Positions 1-8,023 of a stretch of DNA of 62,549 nt are shown here, in pieces. The DNA is from an uncultured bacterium (GTDB lineage Bacteria > Calescibacteriota > Calescibacteriia > Calescibacteriales > Calescibacteriaceae). The DNA is taken from contig CALHPK010000023.1 in assembly GCA_938036315.1 (NCBI GenBank), positions 1 through 62,549 on the forward strand. Direction: 5' to 3'. Below the pieces are notes generated by a model. The model was not told where the DNA came from. It did no database searches and saw nothing but the letters and a program-made list of their open reading frames with translations. Both the position numbers and the translations under genes were made by a program. Each line of letters opens with the position of its first letter. Position 1 is the stretch's first letter.

Positions 1-491
1 ATCGTAGCATAGACATTGCCGCCGCTGTCTCCTACACTTATAGAAGTGGGACCGATGACTCTGTTTCCGAGTCCACCTCTTAGAAGTTGTTGGTTCCTCC
101 ACACTGTTGATCTGACTATCTTCCTTATCTCTTCATACAGCTTATCTGAGGATGCCTGCAGAGAGTTTATCTCACCTGAGTCATCCGATTCCTTTGCCCT
201 TTCAGCATTTGACTTCATCTGCGCAAGTATCCCGTATATGCTCTCAACTGTATCCTCTATCTTCTGTAGGAGAGACTGGGCTTTTGCAACCTGTTCTGAG
301 GCAAGCTGGAGAGAAGAGAGAGCTCGTGTGAGTATATTACCCTGAACCAGAGCACCAACATCATCTGCAGCTGAGTTGACCCTCTTGCCTGTTTGGAGGC
401 GTTTCATTACACCTCCAAGTTCTATTGTCGCACGCCTTAGATCCTCCGTTGCTATTAGACCGTGTTTATTTGTTAAGACAGGTATTGGCAT
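1..491 (-). CDS. fliC: flagellin, 3'-truncated by window edge
   Basis: Filament subunit of the bacterial flagellum, exported through the flagellar type III system. The reading frame starts at ATG 491-489 and runs off the window at base 1, giving about 163 N-terminal residues. What is seen is the flagellin N-terminal helical signature: a region like LGGVMKRLQTGKRVNSAADD, followed by heptad-rich QLASEQVAKAQSLLQKIEDTV and a stretch matching the conserved ND0/ND1 domain. Flagellin is favoured over hook-associated FlgL because of the NSAADD and ILTRALSSLQLAS pattern. The start is fixed by a strong ribosome binding site, AAGGAGGTG at 507-499, 7 nt upstream. A sigma-28 promoter and a 5' leader hairpin lie upstream, so it is likely a late-class flagellar gene. 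Any variable domain and the C-terminal helices lie outside the window. Confidence 0.9.
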   Translation of the reverse strand, partial: MPIPVLTNKHGLIATEDLRRATIELGGVMKRLQTGKRVNSAADDVGALVQGNILTRALSSLQLASEQVAKAQSLLQKIEDTVESIYGILAQMKSNAERAKESDDSGEINSLQASSDKLYEEIRKIVRSTVWRNQQLLRGGLGNRVIGPTSISVGDSGGNVYAT

Positions 492-521
492 TACTTGACA
501 CCTCCTTGCTTTTTATTTTCT

Positions 522-543
522 GGCTCCCTCCATAAAAGGAGCC
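522..543 (-). promoter_or_regulatory. 5' leader hairpin of flagellin mRNA
   Basis: The inverted repeat GGCTCC (522-527) and GGAGCC (538-543) encloses a 10-nt loop. It lies between the predicted sigma-28 start point and the flagellin ribosome binding site. No U-run follows it in the transcribed direction, so it is not a terminator. Its place at the extreme 5' end suggests a stabilising leader stem-loop, which is an inference. Confidence 0.5.
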
Positions 544-555
544 ATCGTTATTTAT

Positions 556-582
556 TTATCGGATTTTTCGCAATTTAATTTA
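556..582 (-). promoter_or_regulatory. sigma-28 (FliA) promoter of flagellin
   Basis: On the minus strand the -35 element is TAAATTAA (582-575), the spacer is exactly 11 nt (574-564) and the -10 element is TCCGATAA (563-556). The sigma-28 consensus is TAAAGTTT-N11-GCCGATAA. The -10 matches 7 of 8 bases and the spacer is exact. It lies 65 nt upstream of the flagellin start. It implies that the genome encodes FliA, which is not in this window. Confidence 0.8.
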
Positions 583-653
583 ATCATTTTTTCCGTTTTT
601 TTCCAAAAAGTCGGAATCGATCTCAGTTGAGCATAAGCTTAACTTTAGTTCCC

Positions 654-1013
654 CTACTGAACATCTGGGGAGGTGACACCCTGCTGTACCTTGGGCTCTT
701 CAATCTGCATTTGTGGTCGTGGTTGTGGAAGCACCTCTTCTGCTGCAGGAACCTCTGGCAATTTTTCTGCAGGGACAAATTCTTTATATGATGATAACTT
801 GCTTATAGCCAGTGTAATTATGAAAAAAAGACCAATAAGTATGAATGTTCCTTTTTCTATAACAGTTGTAGCTCCCCGAGGGCCTAAGATAGCTTGAGGA
901 CCACCCCCGAAAATTGTCCCTATACTCTCGCCTCGACCGACCTGAACGAGAACTGAAAGAACCAGAAGAATCCCGACTAATATCTCCAATATCCACAAGA
1001 CAGCGAGAATCAT
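654..1013 (-). CDS. secG: preprotein translocase subunit SecG
   Basis: Small membrane subunit of the SecYEG channel. The 119-residue product has the family layout: a first membrane helix (residues about 2-23), the conserved cytoplasmic loop with GRGESIGTIFGGGPQAILG and GPRGATT, a second helix (about 55-72), then a Pro/Glu-rich tail of about 45 residues. The tail is longer than in minimal SecG proteins but such extensions are common. The ATG start has no clear Shine-Dalgarno sequence. The gene stands alone downstream of an OppF-type ATPase rather than beside tpiA, pgk or a tRNA cluster. A weak stem (643-626 on this strand, arms GTTAAGC/GCTCAAC) follows the stop. Confidence 0.93.
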   Translation of the reverse strand: MILAVLWILEILVGILLVLSVLVQVGRGESIGTIFGGGPQAILGPRGATTVIEKGTFILIGLFFIITLAISKLSSYKEFVPAEKLPEVPAAEEVLPQPRPQMQIEEPKVQQGVTSPDVQ

Positions 1014-1064
1014 ATATTCAAATTTATAGACATCTGCGGATAGTCTAAAAATTTTTCTGCAACT

Positions 1065-2063
1065 TTAAATTTTATCTAATTTACCTGCAAAGTGACAGAG
1101 GACTTTTCTTGATCCCACAGTTACATATTCTGGCTCTTTATCACAAATACTTTCCCTAAATGGACAACGCTGGGAAAACCTGCACCCTGGCGGAGGATTT
1201 AATGGAGAAAGTGGCTCTCCTTCTATACCTTTTAATTCATATCTTCCACTTTCTAATACTTTACCGAAATCGACCACTGAATCTATGAGCAATTTTGTGT
1301 AAGGATGTGCAGGACTCTCAAATATTTCTTGGGAATTACCTATTTCAACCACTTTTCCTAAATACATAACTGCAACCCTATCTGAATATGACCTAACAGT
1401 ATGTATATCATGACTTATAAAGATTATTGTTGTATTAAATTTTTCTCTTATTTCTTCAAAGAGTTTGAGAATTTGAGCTCTGATTGAGACATCAAGAGAT
1501 GATGTGGGTTCATCTGCTACGAGTAACTGTGGTTCAACTGCCAGAGCCCGAGCTATAGCTACCCTCTGGAGCTGTCCCCCCGATAATTCAGCTGGATACC
1601 TACTTGCGAATTCTACATCAAGTCCAACCGCCCTGAGGAGATATTTCAGTCTTGCACTAAGTTCACCTTTGGGAATAAGCCTATGAACTATAACACCTTC
1701 AAGAATAAGATCTCTGATTTTCATTTTAGGATTGAGAGATGAGAAGGGATTCTGGAAAACCATTTGTATTCTCCTACGCAAATCTCCCTTAAGTCTATTT
1801 TTAGTTATTTCAACTGAATCAAAGATTATCCTACCACCTGACGGTCTTATGAGCCCAGCAATAAGTTTACCTAAAGTAGTTTTACCGCAACCAGACTCAC
1901 CAACTATAGCGAAAAACTCCCCCTCATTAACTTCGAATGAAACCCTATCAACCGCCTTTATATATGCTGGTGAAAATAATTCTTTTATATTCCTTCTAAC
2001 TGGGAAAAATTTCTTTACATCCTGAACCAAGAGTATAACTTTATCTCTTTTGCTTATAATCAT
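1065..2063 (-). CDS. oligopeptide/dipeptide ABC transporter ATPase (OppF type)
   Basis: ATP-hydrolysing subunit of a peptide or nickel importer of the Opp/Dpp class. In 332 residues one sees Walker A GESGCGKT (55-62), the ABC signature LSGGQLQRVAIARAL (about 160), Walker B LLVADEPTSSLD (about 180) and the H-loop FISHD. The C-terminal oligo_HPY extension has NPPPGCRFSQRCPF and further Cys residues, typical of OppF/DppF and often binding a 4Fe-4S cluster. No partner OppA, B, C or D gene is adjacent, so this is an orphan ATPase and its substrate cannot be named. The ATG start has no obvious ribosome binding site. The gene ends 51 bp before the start of secG on the same strand, so the two may be co-transcribed. 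Confidence 0.88.
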   Translation of the reverse strand: MIISKRDKVILLVQDVKKFFPVRRNIKELFSPAYIKAVDRVSFEVNEGEFFAIVGESGCGKTTLGKLIAGLIRPSGGRIIFDSVEITKNRLKGDLRRRIQMVFQNPFSSLNPKMKIRDLILEGVIVHRLIPKGELSARLKYLLRAVGLDVEFASRYPAELSGGQLQRVAIARALAVEPQLLVADEPTSSLDVSIRAQILKLFEEIREKFNTTIIFISHDIHTVRSYSDRVAVMYLGKVVEIGNSQEIFESPAHPYTKLLIDSVVDFGKVLESGRYELKGIEGEPLSPLNPPPGCRFSQRCPFRESICDKEPEYVTVGSRKVLCHFAGKLDKI

Positions 2064-2211
2064 TGGTAAAAATATAGTGTTCTACAAAATTATAAACCGA
2101 AGTTGAAAAAACAACATATAGCAATTCTCTCCATCCAATAATAGAGATAATTCATTCCTTTCTATCTTCTCGTTCTTTAAAAAAGTAAAATATTCAAATG
2201 GTGTTGGAAGG

Positions 2212-2243
2212 TAAGGGAAATTAAGCCTAAGGGAAATTAAGCT
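2212..2243. repeat. 16-bp tandem duplication
   Basis: Two adjacent copies of a 16-bp unit beginning TAAGGGAAATTAAGC (2212-2227 and 2228-2243) differ only in the last base. It is intergenic, about 55 bp upstream of the TPR gene start. It is one of a set of short tandem duplications across the window. Confidence 0.85.
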
Positions 2244-2297
2244 ATTTAAACCAGAAATTTTCCGAAATTCAAATTAAAATAAAAGTAGAGAGGTAGG

Positions 2298-4457
2298 ATG
2301 CTTGGAGCGAAGAAAATACTTAATTTGGTAAAGTATTTACTTATTACAGTCCTTTTTATATTGGGGAATCAGTCCAGAGTTATTTCTGAAACAATTTTCG
2401 AAGTTAAAATGCGTGAAGCCCAGGAACTTTATAATAAAGGAGAATTAATAGAGTCCTACATAGCTTATTCAGTAGCATATGAGTATGCTGCAAATACTGA
2501 ACAACGGATTGAGGCGAAAAAAAACGCTGCTGAGATTCTCTTCAAAATTGGAGATTTATATGCAGCTGAAGAAATCTATAAACAAATATATAAACTGAGT
2601 CAAATATATAAACTGAGTAAAGATGAAAATATTTTGCGCAAGCTAATAATAATAAAGGCAGAAACTTTGCAAAACGACTTTTACGATTGGATGAAAACTT
2701 TATCAAAAGAACAGGTTGATTCTGAAATTTTGTATTACTTGGGGAAGTATATCCTTAGAAAAGAGAAGAATCCCAAAAGAGCCTGTGAAGTACTCGATTC
2801 GGTTAGGCGTGAATCTCAATACTTCCACAAAGCTCAATACCTCTGTGGAACAGCTATGATAATACTCGGAGATCTTGATGAAGCCCTTCGAAGATTTCTC
2901 AATGCCGAAAAATCAGAAGATAAACTTCTGAAAGAATATTCAAAATTAGCAATAGGGAGGATATACTCAGACGTAGGAAGATTCAAGGATGCTCTACCAT
3001 ATTACCTTTCCATAAACCCTGATTCTCCGGTCTTTTACGAGGCAAGATATGAAACATGTTGGATATTTTATGGACTTGAGATGTATTCAGAGGTTCCACC
3101 TTGTATAGAATATTTTAAGTCCGCTCGCAAAACTCATCTCACAAAGAGAATTGAAATACTTGAGGCATTCCATAGGCTCAACGAAGATTTAGTCGGCTCA
3201 CTTTTGACCTTCACTGCAATTTCTGATTCTTCATCTATGCTTATAACTCAGATAGCTCAGACAAAAAAATTCTCCCCATCCTTCTGGCGTAGGGATTCAA
3301 TAAAATTCTTCTCAGCAAAAGAACCGCACATAGCCGAATGGATAGAATTCTTCCCAGAATACAAATTTTTCAAAGAAAGAAGAGAGTATATTATAGCTGT
3401 AAAAAAATATATTGAGAACATAATTGCTGACCTCCAAAGAATAAGATTAAGCTCAGTTCTTGTTGCTGATAGATCCATAAAAAGGTATATGGAAAGAGTA
3501 TGGTTAGTTCAGGAAAAAATACATGGCTTAATAACCCAAATAGACTTTGATATTATGTCAGATCAAGAGAAAAAGCTTTGGTTTTCTATTTCTTCGATAT
3601 TTCTTGAGCTCAAAAATATGGATATCAAGTCCCGTGAGCTTGCTGCAGTCGCATCAATTAATATGAACGAAGTATGGAGAAATCGTGAGTTCAAAAATTG
3701 GGAAAAAAAGTACAAAGCCTACGAAGACTCAGTAAAATACATCATGAATGAGATTAATAATATCGAAAATCTTTACAAGAAAAATTTTTCTATCATTAAG
3801 ACAATTACAGATTCCCTAAAGAGGAAAGATGGTAGGAAATACATATTCTCAGATAAGCTGGTGGATGAACTTTCGAAACTTTACAATGAGTCATTCAATA
3901 TATTTTTAGATTTCTCGTCAATCTGGAATGAAACAATAAAACAAATAAATGCCTACCTACAAGTTCAGGAAAAGGAATTAAGAAAAGTAAAATGGATGCT
4001 CGATAATTTCTTAGATTATCTTGGTTCTTTTGAGGGGGAACTTTTAAGGTATTTATTCATTACAAGATTAGAAAACGAACTTAAAACAACCTATGCCCTT
4101 GCTCAATATGGTTTTATAGAATCTTCCTGGACCATCAAAGCTAGAGAGTCTGAAATCCTCGACTCCATACATATGCTCAGATTAGAAGAGGAAAACAAAG
4201 TAAGAGACAACCTAACAAAAATATCTGATTCAATTCAAAAAATAGGAATAGGCGAAGTAGCAGGCAGGGGACAGAGTTCTTTTGAAGAAGATCTATCCAC
4301 AACCGAGAACTATATGATAGAAATCCTGACAAAAATAAACGAAGCTGAAAAAATAATGCGAGAAATATCCAGATTCTCTTGGACTCCCCCTGATAGAACT
4401 ATACAACAACTTATTGAGGAGAAAAAGATGAAATCAGAAAAAGGCAAAAGAAGATAA
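2298..4457 (+). CDS. exported TPR/coiled-coil protein of unknown function
   Basis: A 719-residue protein that I do not recognise as a named family. Residues about 10-30 form a hydrophobic signal sequence or anchor, so it is predicted periplasmic or outer-membrane associated. Residues about 35-300 are helical pairs with TPR character (Ala, Tyr and Leu at repeat positions, for example AAEEIYKQIYKLS and ALRRFLNAEKSED). The remainder, about 360-719, is highly charged helix typical of long coiled coils, ending in a basic tail. It is the first gene of a plus-strand group with a second giant TPR protein (81 bp gap) and an MltD-like transglycosylase, which points to a cell-envelope job. An in-frame 18-bp duplication sits in the TPR part. 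Confidence 0.8.
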   Translation: MLGAKKILNLVKYLLITVLFILGNQSRVISETIFEVKMREAQELYNKGELIESYIAYSVAYEYAANTEQRIEAKKNAAEILFKIGDLYAAEEIYKQIYKLSQIYKLSKDENILRKLIIIKAETLQNDFYDWMKTLSKEQVDSEILYYLGKYILRKEKNPKRACEVLDSVRRESQYFHKAQYLCGTAMIILGDLDEALRRFLNAEKSEDKLLKEYSKLAIGRIYSDVGRFKDALPYYLSINPDSPVFYEARYETCWIFYGLEMYSEVPPCIEYFKSARKTHLTKRIEILEAFHRLNEDLVGSLLTFTAISDSSSMLITQIAQTKKFSPSFWRRDSIKFFSAKEPHIAEWIEFFPEYKFFKERREYIIAVKKYIENIIADLQRIRLSSVLVADRSIKRYMERVWLVQEKIHGLITQIDFDIMSDQEKKLWFSISSIFLELKNMDIKSRELAAVASINMNEVWRNREFKNWEKKYKAYEDSVKYIMNEINNIENLYKKNFSIIKTITDSLKRKDGRKYIFSDKLVDELSKLYNESFNIFLDFSSIWNETIKQINAYLQVQEKELRKVKWMLDNFLDYLGSFEGELLRYLFITRLENELKTTYALAQYGFIESSWTIKARESEILDSIHMLRLEEENKVRDNLTKISDSIQKIGIGEVAGRGQSSFEEDLSTTENYMIEILTKINEAEKIMREISRFSWTPPDRTIQQLIEEKKMKSEKGKRR
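2583..2618 (+). repeat. 18-bp perfect tandem duplication inside the TPR gene
   Basis: The unit CAAATATATAAACTGAGT occurs twice back to back (2583-2600, 2601-2618). Being a multiple of three it keeps frame and duplicates QIYKLS in the protein. Confidence 0.9.
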
Positions 4458-4538
4458 TCTTTATATGTGGGAAAGAGTAGTAAATAAACAATTAGGAAGA
4501 ACAATGGCAAATAATAAATTACAAAACAAATATAAAAG

Positions 4539-7500
4539 ATGATAATCTATAAAAAACAGGGATATATAAGAATAGCTAAATTTCTGCTCCTTTACGTTCC
4601 ATTCTTTATCTTATTTGCACAGCCAATCTCAAGTGGATCCCTACACGCTCAAGGGAAAAAATTTCAATCTCCAGCAACAAACGATCATTATTATTTCATA
4701 TCAAGACAATTGCAAGAATTCTACTCTTTACACTCAATTTCTCCTTCTGACTACATTGCCACAAAAAAGGGCTACTTCAGTACGATAAACATATTTTCTA
4801 ATAGACTACAGAATTTAAAATATATAATGAATTCAATAGCAGATCTCAAAATTTTCATAGAGACAACAAAGATATCGAATTTTTTTGAAGATAAAATGAA
4901 ACCATTTCTGGAAGTAGAGAACTCAAGGAGACTTGAATTGATAAGTGCTATTCAAGACTACATAAAAAGATTTCCTGAATCTCCACTAACTCCATACGCC
5001 ATACTAAGATATGCTGAACTCCTTTATGAGAAAATGAGCTACGAATATATTTTAGAGTATGAGAAAGCAATCGCCCGGGGAGAACCTCCGCCACAAAAAG
5101 ATTTCTCTCCAGTCGTAAAGGTATATGAAAATTTCTTAGAAAAGTACAAAAACTTTCCGTGGAAAGACATAGTTATGTACCTTGCTGGATATGTATTAGA
5201 GGAAATGGGACTTTCGTATGAAGCTGTAGAAAGATATTTTGAACCATTGGCGAAAATAAGGTTATCACAATTTGCCCCAGAAGCTGCGATGAGAGCTGGA
5301 GAATTCTGGTTCAACTCCGGAGACCTTGATAAAGCCGAAGAATATTATCTTATCGTTCTGGATTTCCCACAACACCCACTCTATCCAAAAGCTCTTTTCA
5401 AACTCGCCTGGACATACTACAGGAAGGGAGATTACAAAATAGCTGTAGATTATTTTCTTGAATCTATTGATTCAGCGGGAGAGAGTGAAATAAAAGCTGG
5501 CGTCGTTCAAGAAGCAGTAGAATATATGGTTGCCGCAGTAGCTGAACTTGGGGGTATCAAGAAACTTGAAACAGAAAATCAAAGAATCTTATCAGTCCTT
5601 TCAAAAATATACAGAGATCCTGAAATATTCTTTTTTGAAGCCCAAGGTAAAGCATACTTTGAACAGGGGAAATATCAAGAAGCTATCGAAACTTACAAAG
5701 GTCTAATAGATAAGCACTATAATTCTCCAAGATCAATAAATGGAGCAATTGGAATTTTAGAATCTCTTAAAAAATTGGGGAATATTGATGACGCAGTTTC
5801 TTGGTCAGTTGAAATAGCAAGAAGATGGGGACCAACCTCTCAGTGGGCGAAGTCGAACCCGGACACGTATAAAAGCTATAAAGCTGAGATTGAGAAAAGA
5901 CTCCTTGAATCTGCAAAGTATTTCCATAGCAAAAATATGCTAAAAGAAGCGGAAGGATCATACAAATTGTTCTTAGAACTTTTCCCAGCAAGCGAATTCT
6001 CTGCCGAAGTGCAATTCCTCCTTGGAGACCTATATTACGGTAGTGGAGATTACCTGAGTGCCTACGCTATATACAAAGCTAATGTACAAAATATAATGGT
6101 GAAGGAGAACAAGTATCTTCTTGATGCTGCGTGGGGGCTTGTACTTTCTGCAGATAAATCTTTAAATAAAGGAGAAAAAGAAGCACCAGAACTTCTGAAG
6201 GAAGCTTCTTTTATGTTTGAAAAACTCTTCCCCCTTGACGGTCGCACTCCTTTAGCACTATATAAAGCCGCAAAGGTATTATCATCCGAAGGGAAAAAAC
6301 GTGACGCCCTTTCTATCCTGAATAAAATTATAGAAAGATACCCTGGCTCAGAAGTAGTCGCTGATTGCATCTTAGAAATAATAAAAATATACGTCGATGA
6401 AAATGAGCTCGAAAAAGTAGTAGATTTCTCACTCCAAGCAAGAAAAAGAGTCGATATATTAACTCCAGAAAATATAACATACATAAATGATCTTGGAGCA
6501 AAGGCACTTTTCAAGATAGCACAAAAGTATGAAAACAATAAAGAATATGATAAAGCTGTATCCTACTACTTACAAATTGAGAAACTTTACCCATCTTCGG
6601 ATCTTATAGATGATGCTCTGTACAGCGCAATTATGATAAATAATGAAATCAAAAAACTCAATGATGTAGTATCTTACTCCGACATATTCTTGAGAAAGTT
6701 CCCAAACTCTGAACTAAGGTATGATGTCCTATACGTAAAAGCAAATGCTCTGGCAAATCTTCTGTTCTTTGATGATGCCCTAACAAGCTATATGAAACTC
6801 ATCCAAGAATTAGAAAAGAAAGAAGCAGAAGTGTTACAGAAAAAACAGGGGTTGTCCCAAATAGAAAGGGATATGCTCAAAAACTCATATAAATTTGTGA
6901 TGAATATATACTACGGACTTGCGAAGTACTCAGAAGCTGCCAAATGGGCTTTGAATTACAAAGAGAAGTTCGGACAAACCGAGCCAGAACCAGAATATTA
7001 CATCAAATTAGCTGCAGATTTTTATTTTGATGGTAAAGAATTTGAAACAGCAATAAAACTTCTTAATGAATATATAAGTATAAAGCAGAAAAAAGCTCGT
7101 GGAAAACCCACAGCAGAAACAGTTCTAGCAAAACATAAAATAGCATCATATTACAAAAATGAATTTGAAAGATCAAAGTCGCCAGCAGAAAAGCAAGAAC
7201 TTGAAAAAAAATATGAGAAACTACTTTCCGAAATAATCCGTGATTGGGACGGGCTAGCAGCTCAGGAAAAAGCAAAAGTCATAACAGCCTATTCTGAAGC
7301 TAAATTCTTCTTCGCAAAAAGAACTTTCGAAGAGTACGCAAAGATTCGCCTTGCAAAAACAGATAACAAAAAACAACTCGAAAAAAAACTAAAAGATAAA
7401 ACTGAGTTGATGAAGAAAGTTCAAAAAGAAATGACAGAAATTGCTCAATTTGGAGATCCTTATTGGTCATTTGCAGCACTTTTTTATATAGGATACTCAT

Positions 7501-8009
7501 TCCAGGAATTCGCAAATATGCTCATAGAAGCTCCCGTACCGCCCGAGATAGAAAGAATAAGAGACCCAGAAGAAAGGGAACTTGCTATAGCAATATATAA
7601 AGAAGAACTCGAAAAACAGGCCTTCCCACTGGAAGATAGTGCAATCAAAACTTTCTCACAATCTATAGAAAAGATAAAACAGCTCGGAGTAAGAAATGAG
7701 TGGACTGCACTGATATTTAAACACCTGAAAATGCTTGACCCACTTGCACCAGTTGAGATAGAGGATGATAGAATATTCCCACTTAATTTCTCTGTATCTA
7801 TGAGAACATCTGAAATGCCTGCAATAGTAGAAGAGACAAAAACTCAATTATCAATGCAGAAATTTTCCGTGACAGAACTTGTAAACTTTGAGAAGATAAG
7901 ACAAAAAGTAACTTCTAATATAGGTGAGAAGATTTTCTATCCATTTTTTGCATATTCTGAAAATGGAAAACTTAAATTTTACTCTGCTCGTGGCGAAGAA
8001 GAATTGTAA
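4539..8009 (+). CDS. large exported TPR-repeat protein
   Basis: An 1156-residue protein of tetratricopeptide-like repeats. A signal sequence occupies residues about 12-38 (hydrophobic LLLYVPFFILFA, then SLHAQ, a plausible cleavage site), so it is exported. Repeats of the YbgF/BamD-like kind recur from about residue 130 to 880, for example DLDKAEEYYLIVLDFPQHPLYPKALFKLAWTYY-type units (shown in parts: ALFKLAWTYYRKGDYKIAVD, PEAAMRAGEFWFNSGDLDKA). A charged linker (about 925-975) and a C-terminal domain follow. Such proteins scaffold envelope machines; the Myxococcus gliding-complex TPR proteins (GltD/AgmU, about 1200 residues) are an architectural parallel only. It lies 14 bp before the transglycosylase gene, so they are probably co-translated. 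Confidence 0.82.
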   Translation: MIIYKKQGYIRIAKFLLLYVPFFILFAQPISSGSLHAQGKKFQSPATNDHYYFISRQLQEFYSLHSISPSDYIATKKGYFSTINIFSNRLQNLKYIMNSIADLKIFIETTKISNFFEDKMKPFLEVENSRRLELISAIQDYIKRFPESPLTPYAILRYAELLYEKMSYEYILEYEKAIARGEPPPQKDFSPVVKVYENFLEKYKNFPWKDIVMYLAGYVLEEMGLSYEAVERYFEPLAKIRLSQFAPEAAMRAGEFWFNSGDLDKAEEYYLIVLDFPQHPLYPKALFKLAWTYYRKGDYKIAVDYFLESIDSAGESEIKAGVVQEAVEYMVAAVAELGGIKKLETENQRILSVLSKIYRDPEIFFFEAQGKAYFEQGKYQEAIETYKGLIDKHYNSPRSINGAIGILESLKKLGNIDDAVSWSVEIARRWGPTSQWAKSNPDTYKSYKAEIEKRLLESAKYFHSKNMLKEAEGSYKLFLELFPASEFSAEVQFLLGDLYYGSGDYLSAYAIYKANVQNIMVKENKYLLDAAWGLVLSADKSLNKGEKEAPELLKEASFMFEKLFPLDGRTPLALYKAAKVLSSEGKKRDALSILNKIIERYPGSEVVADCILEIIKIYVDENELEKVVDFSLQARKRVDILTPENITYINDLGAKALFKIAQKYENNKEYDKAVSYYLQIEKLYPSSDLIDDALYSAIMINNEIKKLNDVVSYSDIFLRKFPNSELRYDVLYVKANALANLLFFDDALTSYMKLIQELEKKEAEVLQKKQGLSQIERDMLKNSYKFVMNIYYGLAKYSEAAKWALNYKEKFGQTEPEPEYYIKLAADFYFDGKEFETAIKLLNEYISIKQKKARGKPTAETVLAKHKIASYYKNEFERSKSPAEKQELEKKYEKLLSEIIRDWDGLAAQEKAKVITAYSEAKFFFAKRTFEEYAKIRLAKTDNKKQLEKKLKDKTELMKKVQKEMTEIAQFGDPYWSFAALFYIGYSFQEFANMLIEAPVPPEIERIRDPEERELAIAIYKEELEKQAFPLEDSAIKTFSQSIEKIKQLGVRNEWTALIFKHLKMLDPLAPVEIEDDRIFPLNFSVSMRTSEMPAIVEETKTQLSMQKFSVTELVNFEKIRQKVTSNIGEKIFYPFFAYSENGKLKFYSARGEEEL

Positions 8010-8023
8010 AATTTTAAGAGAAG

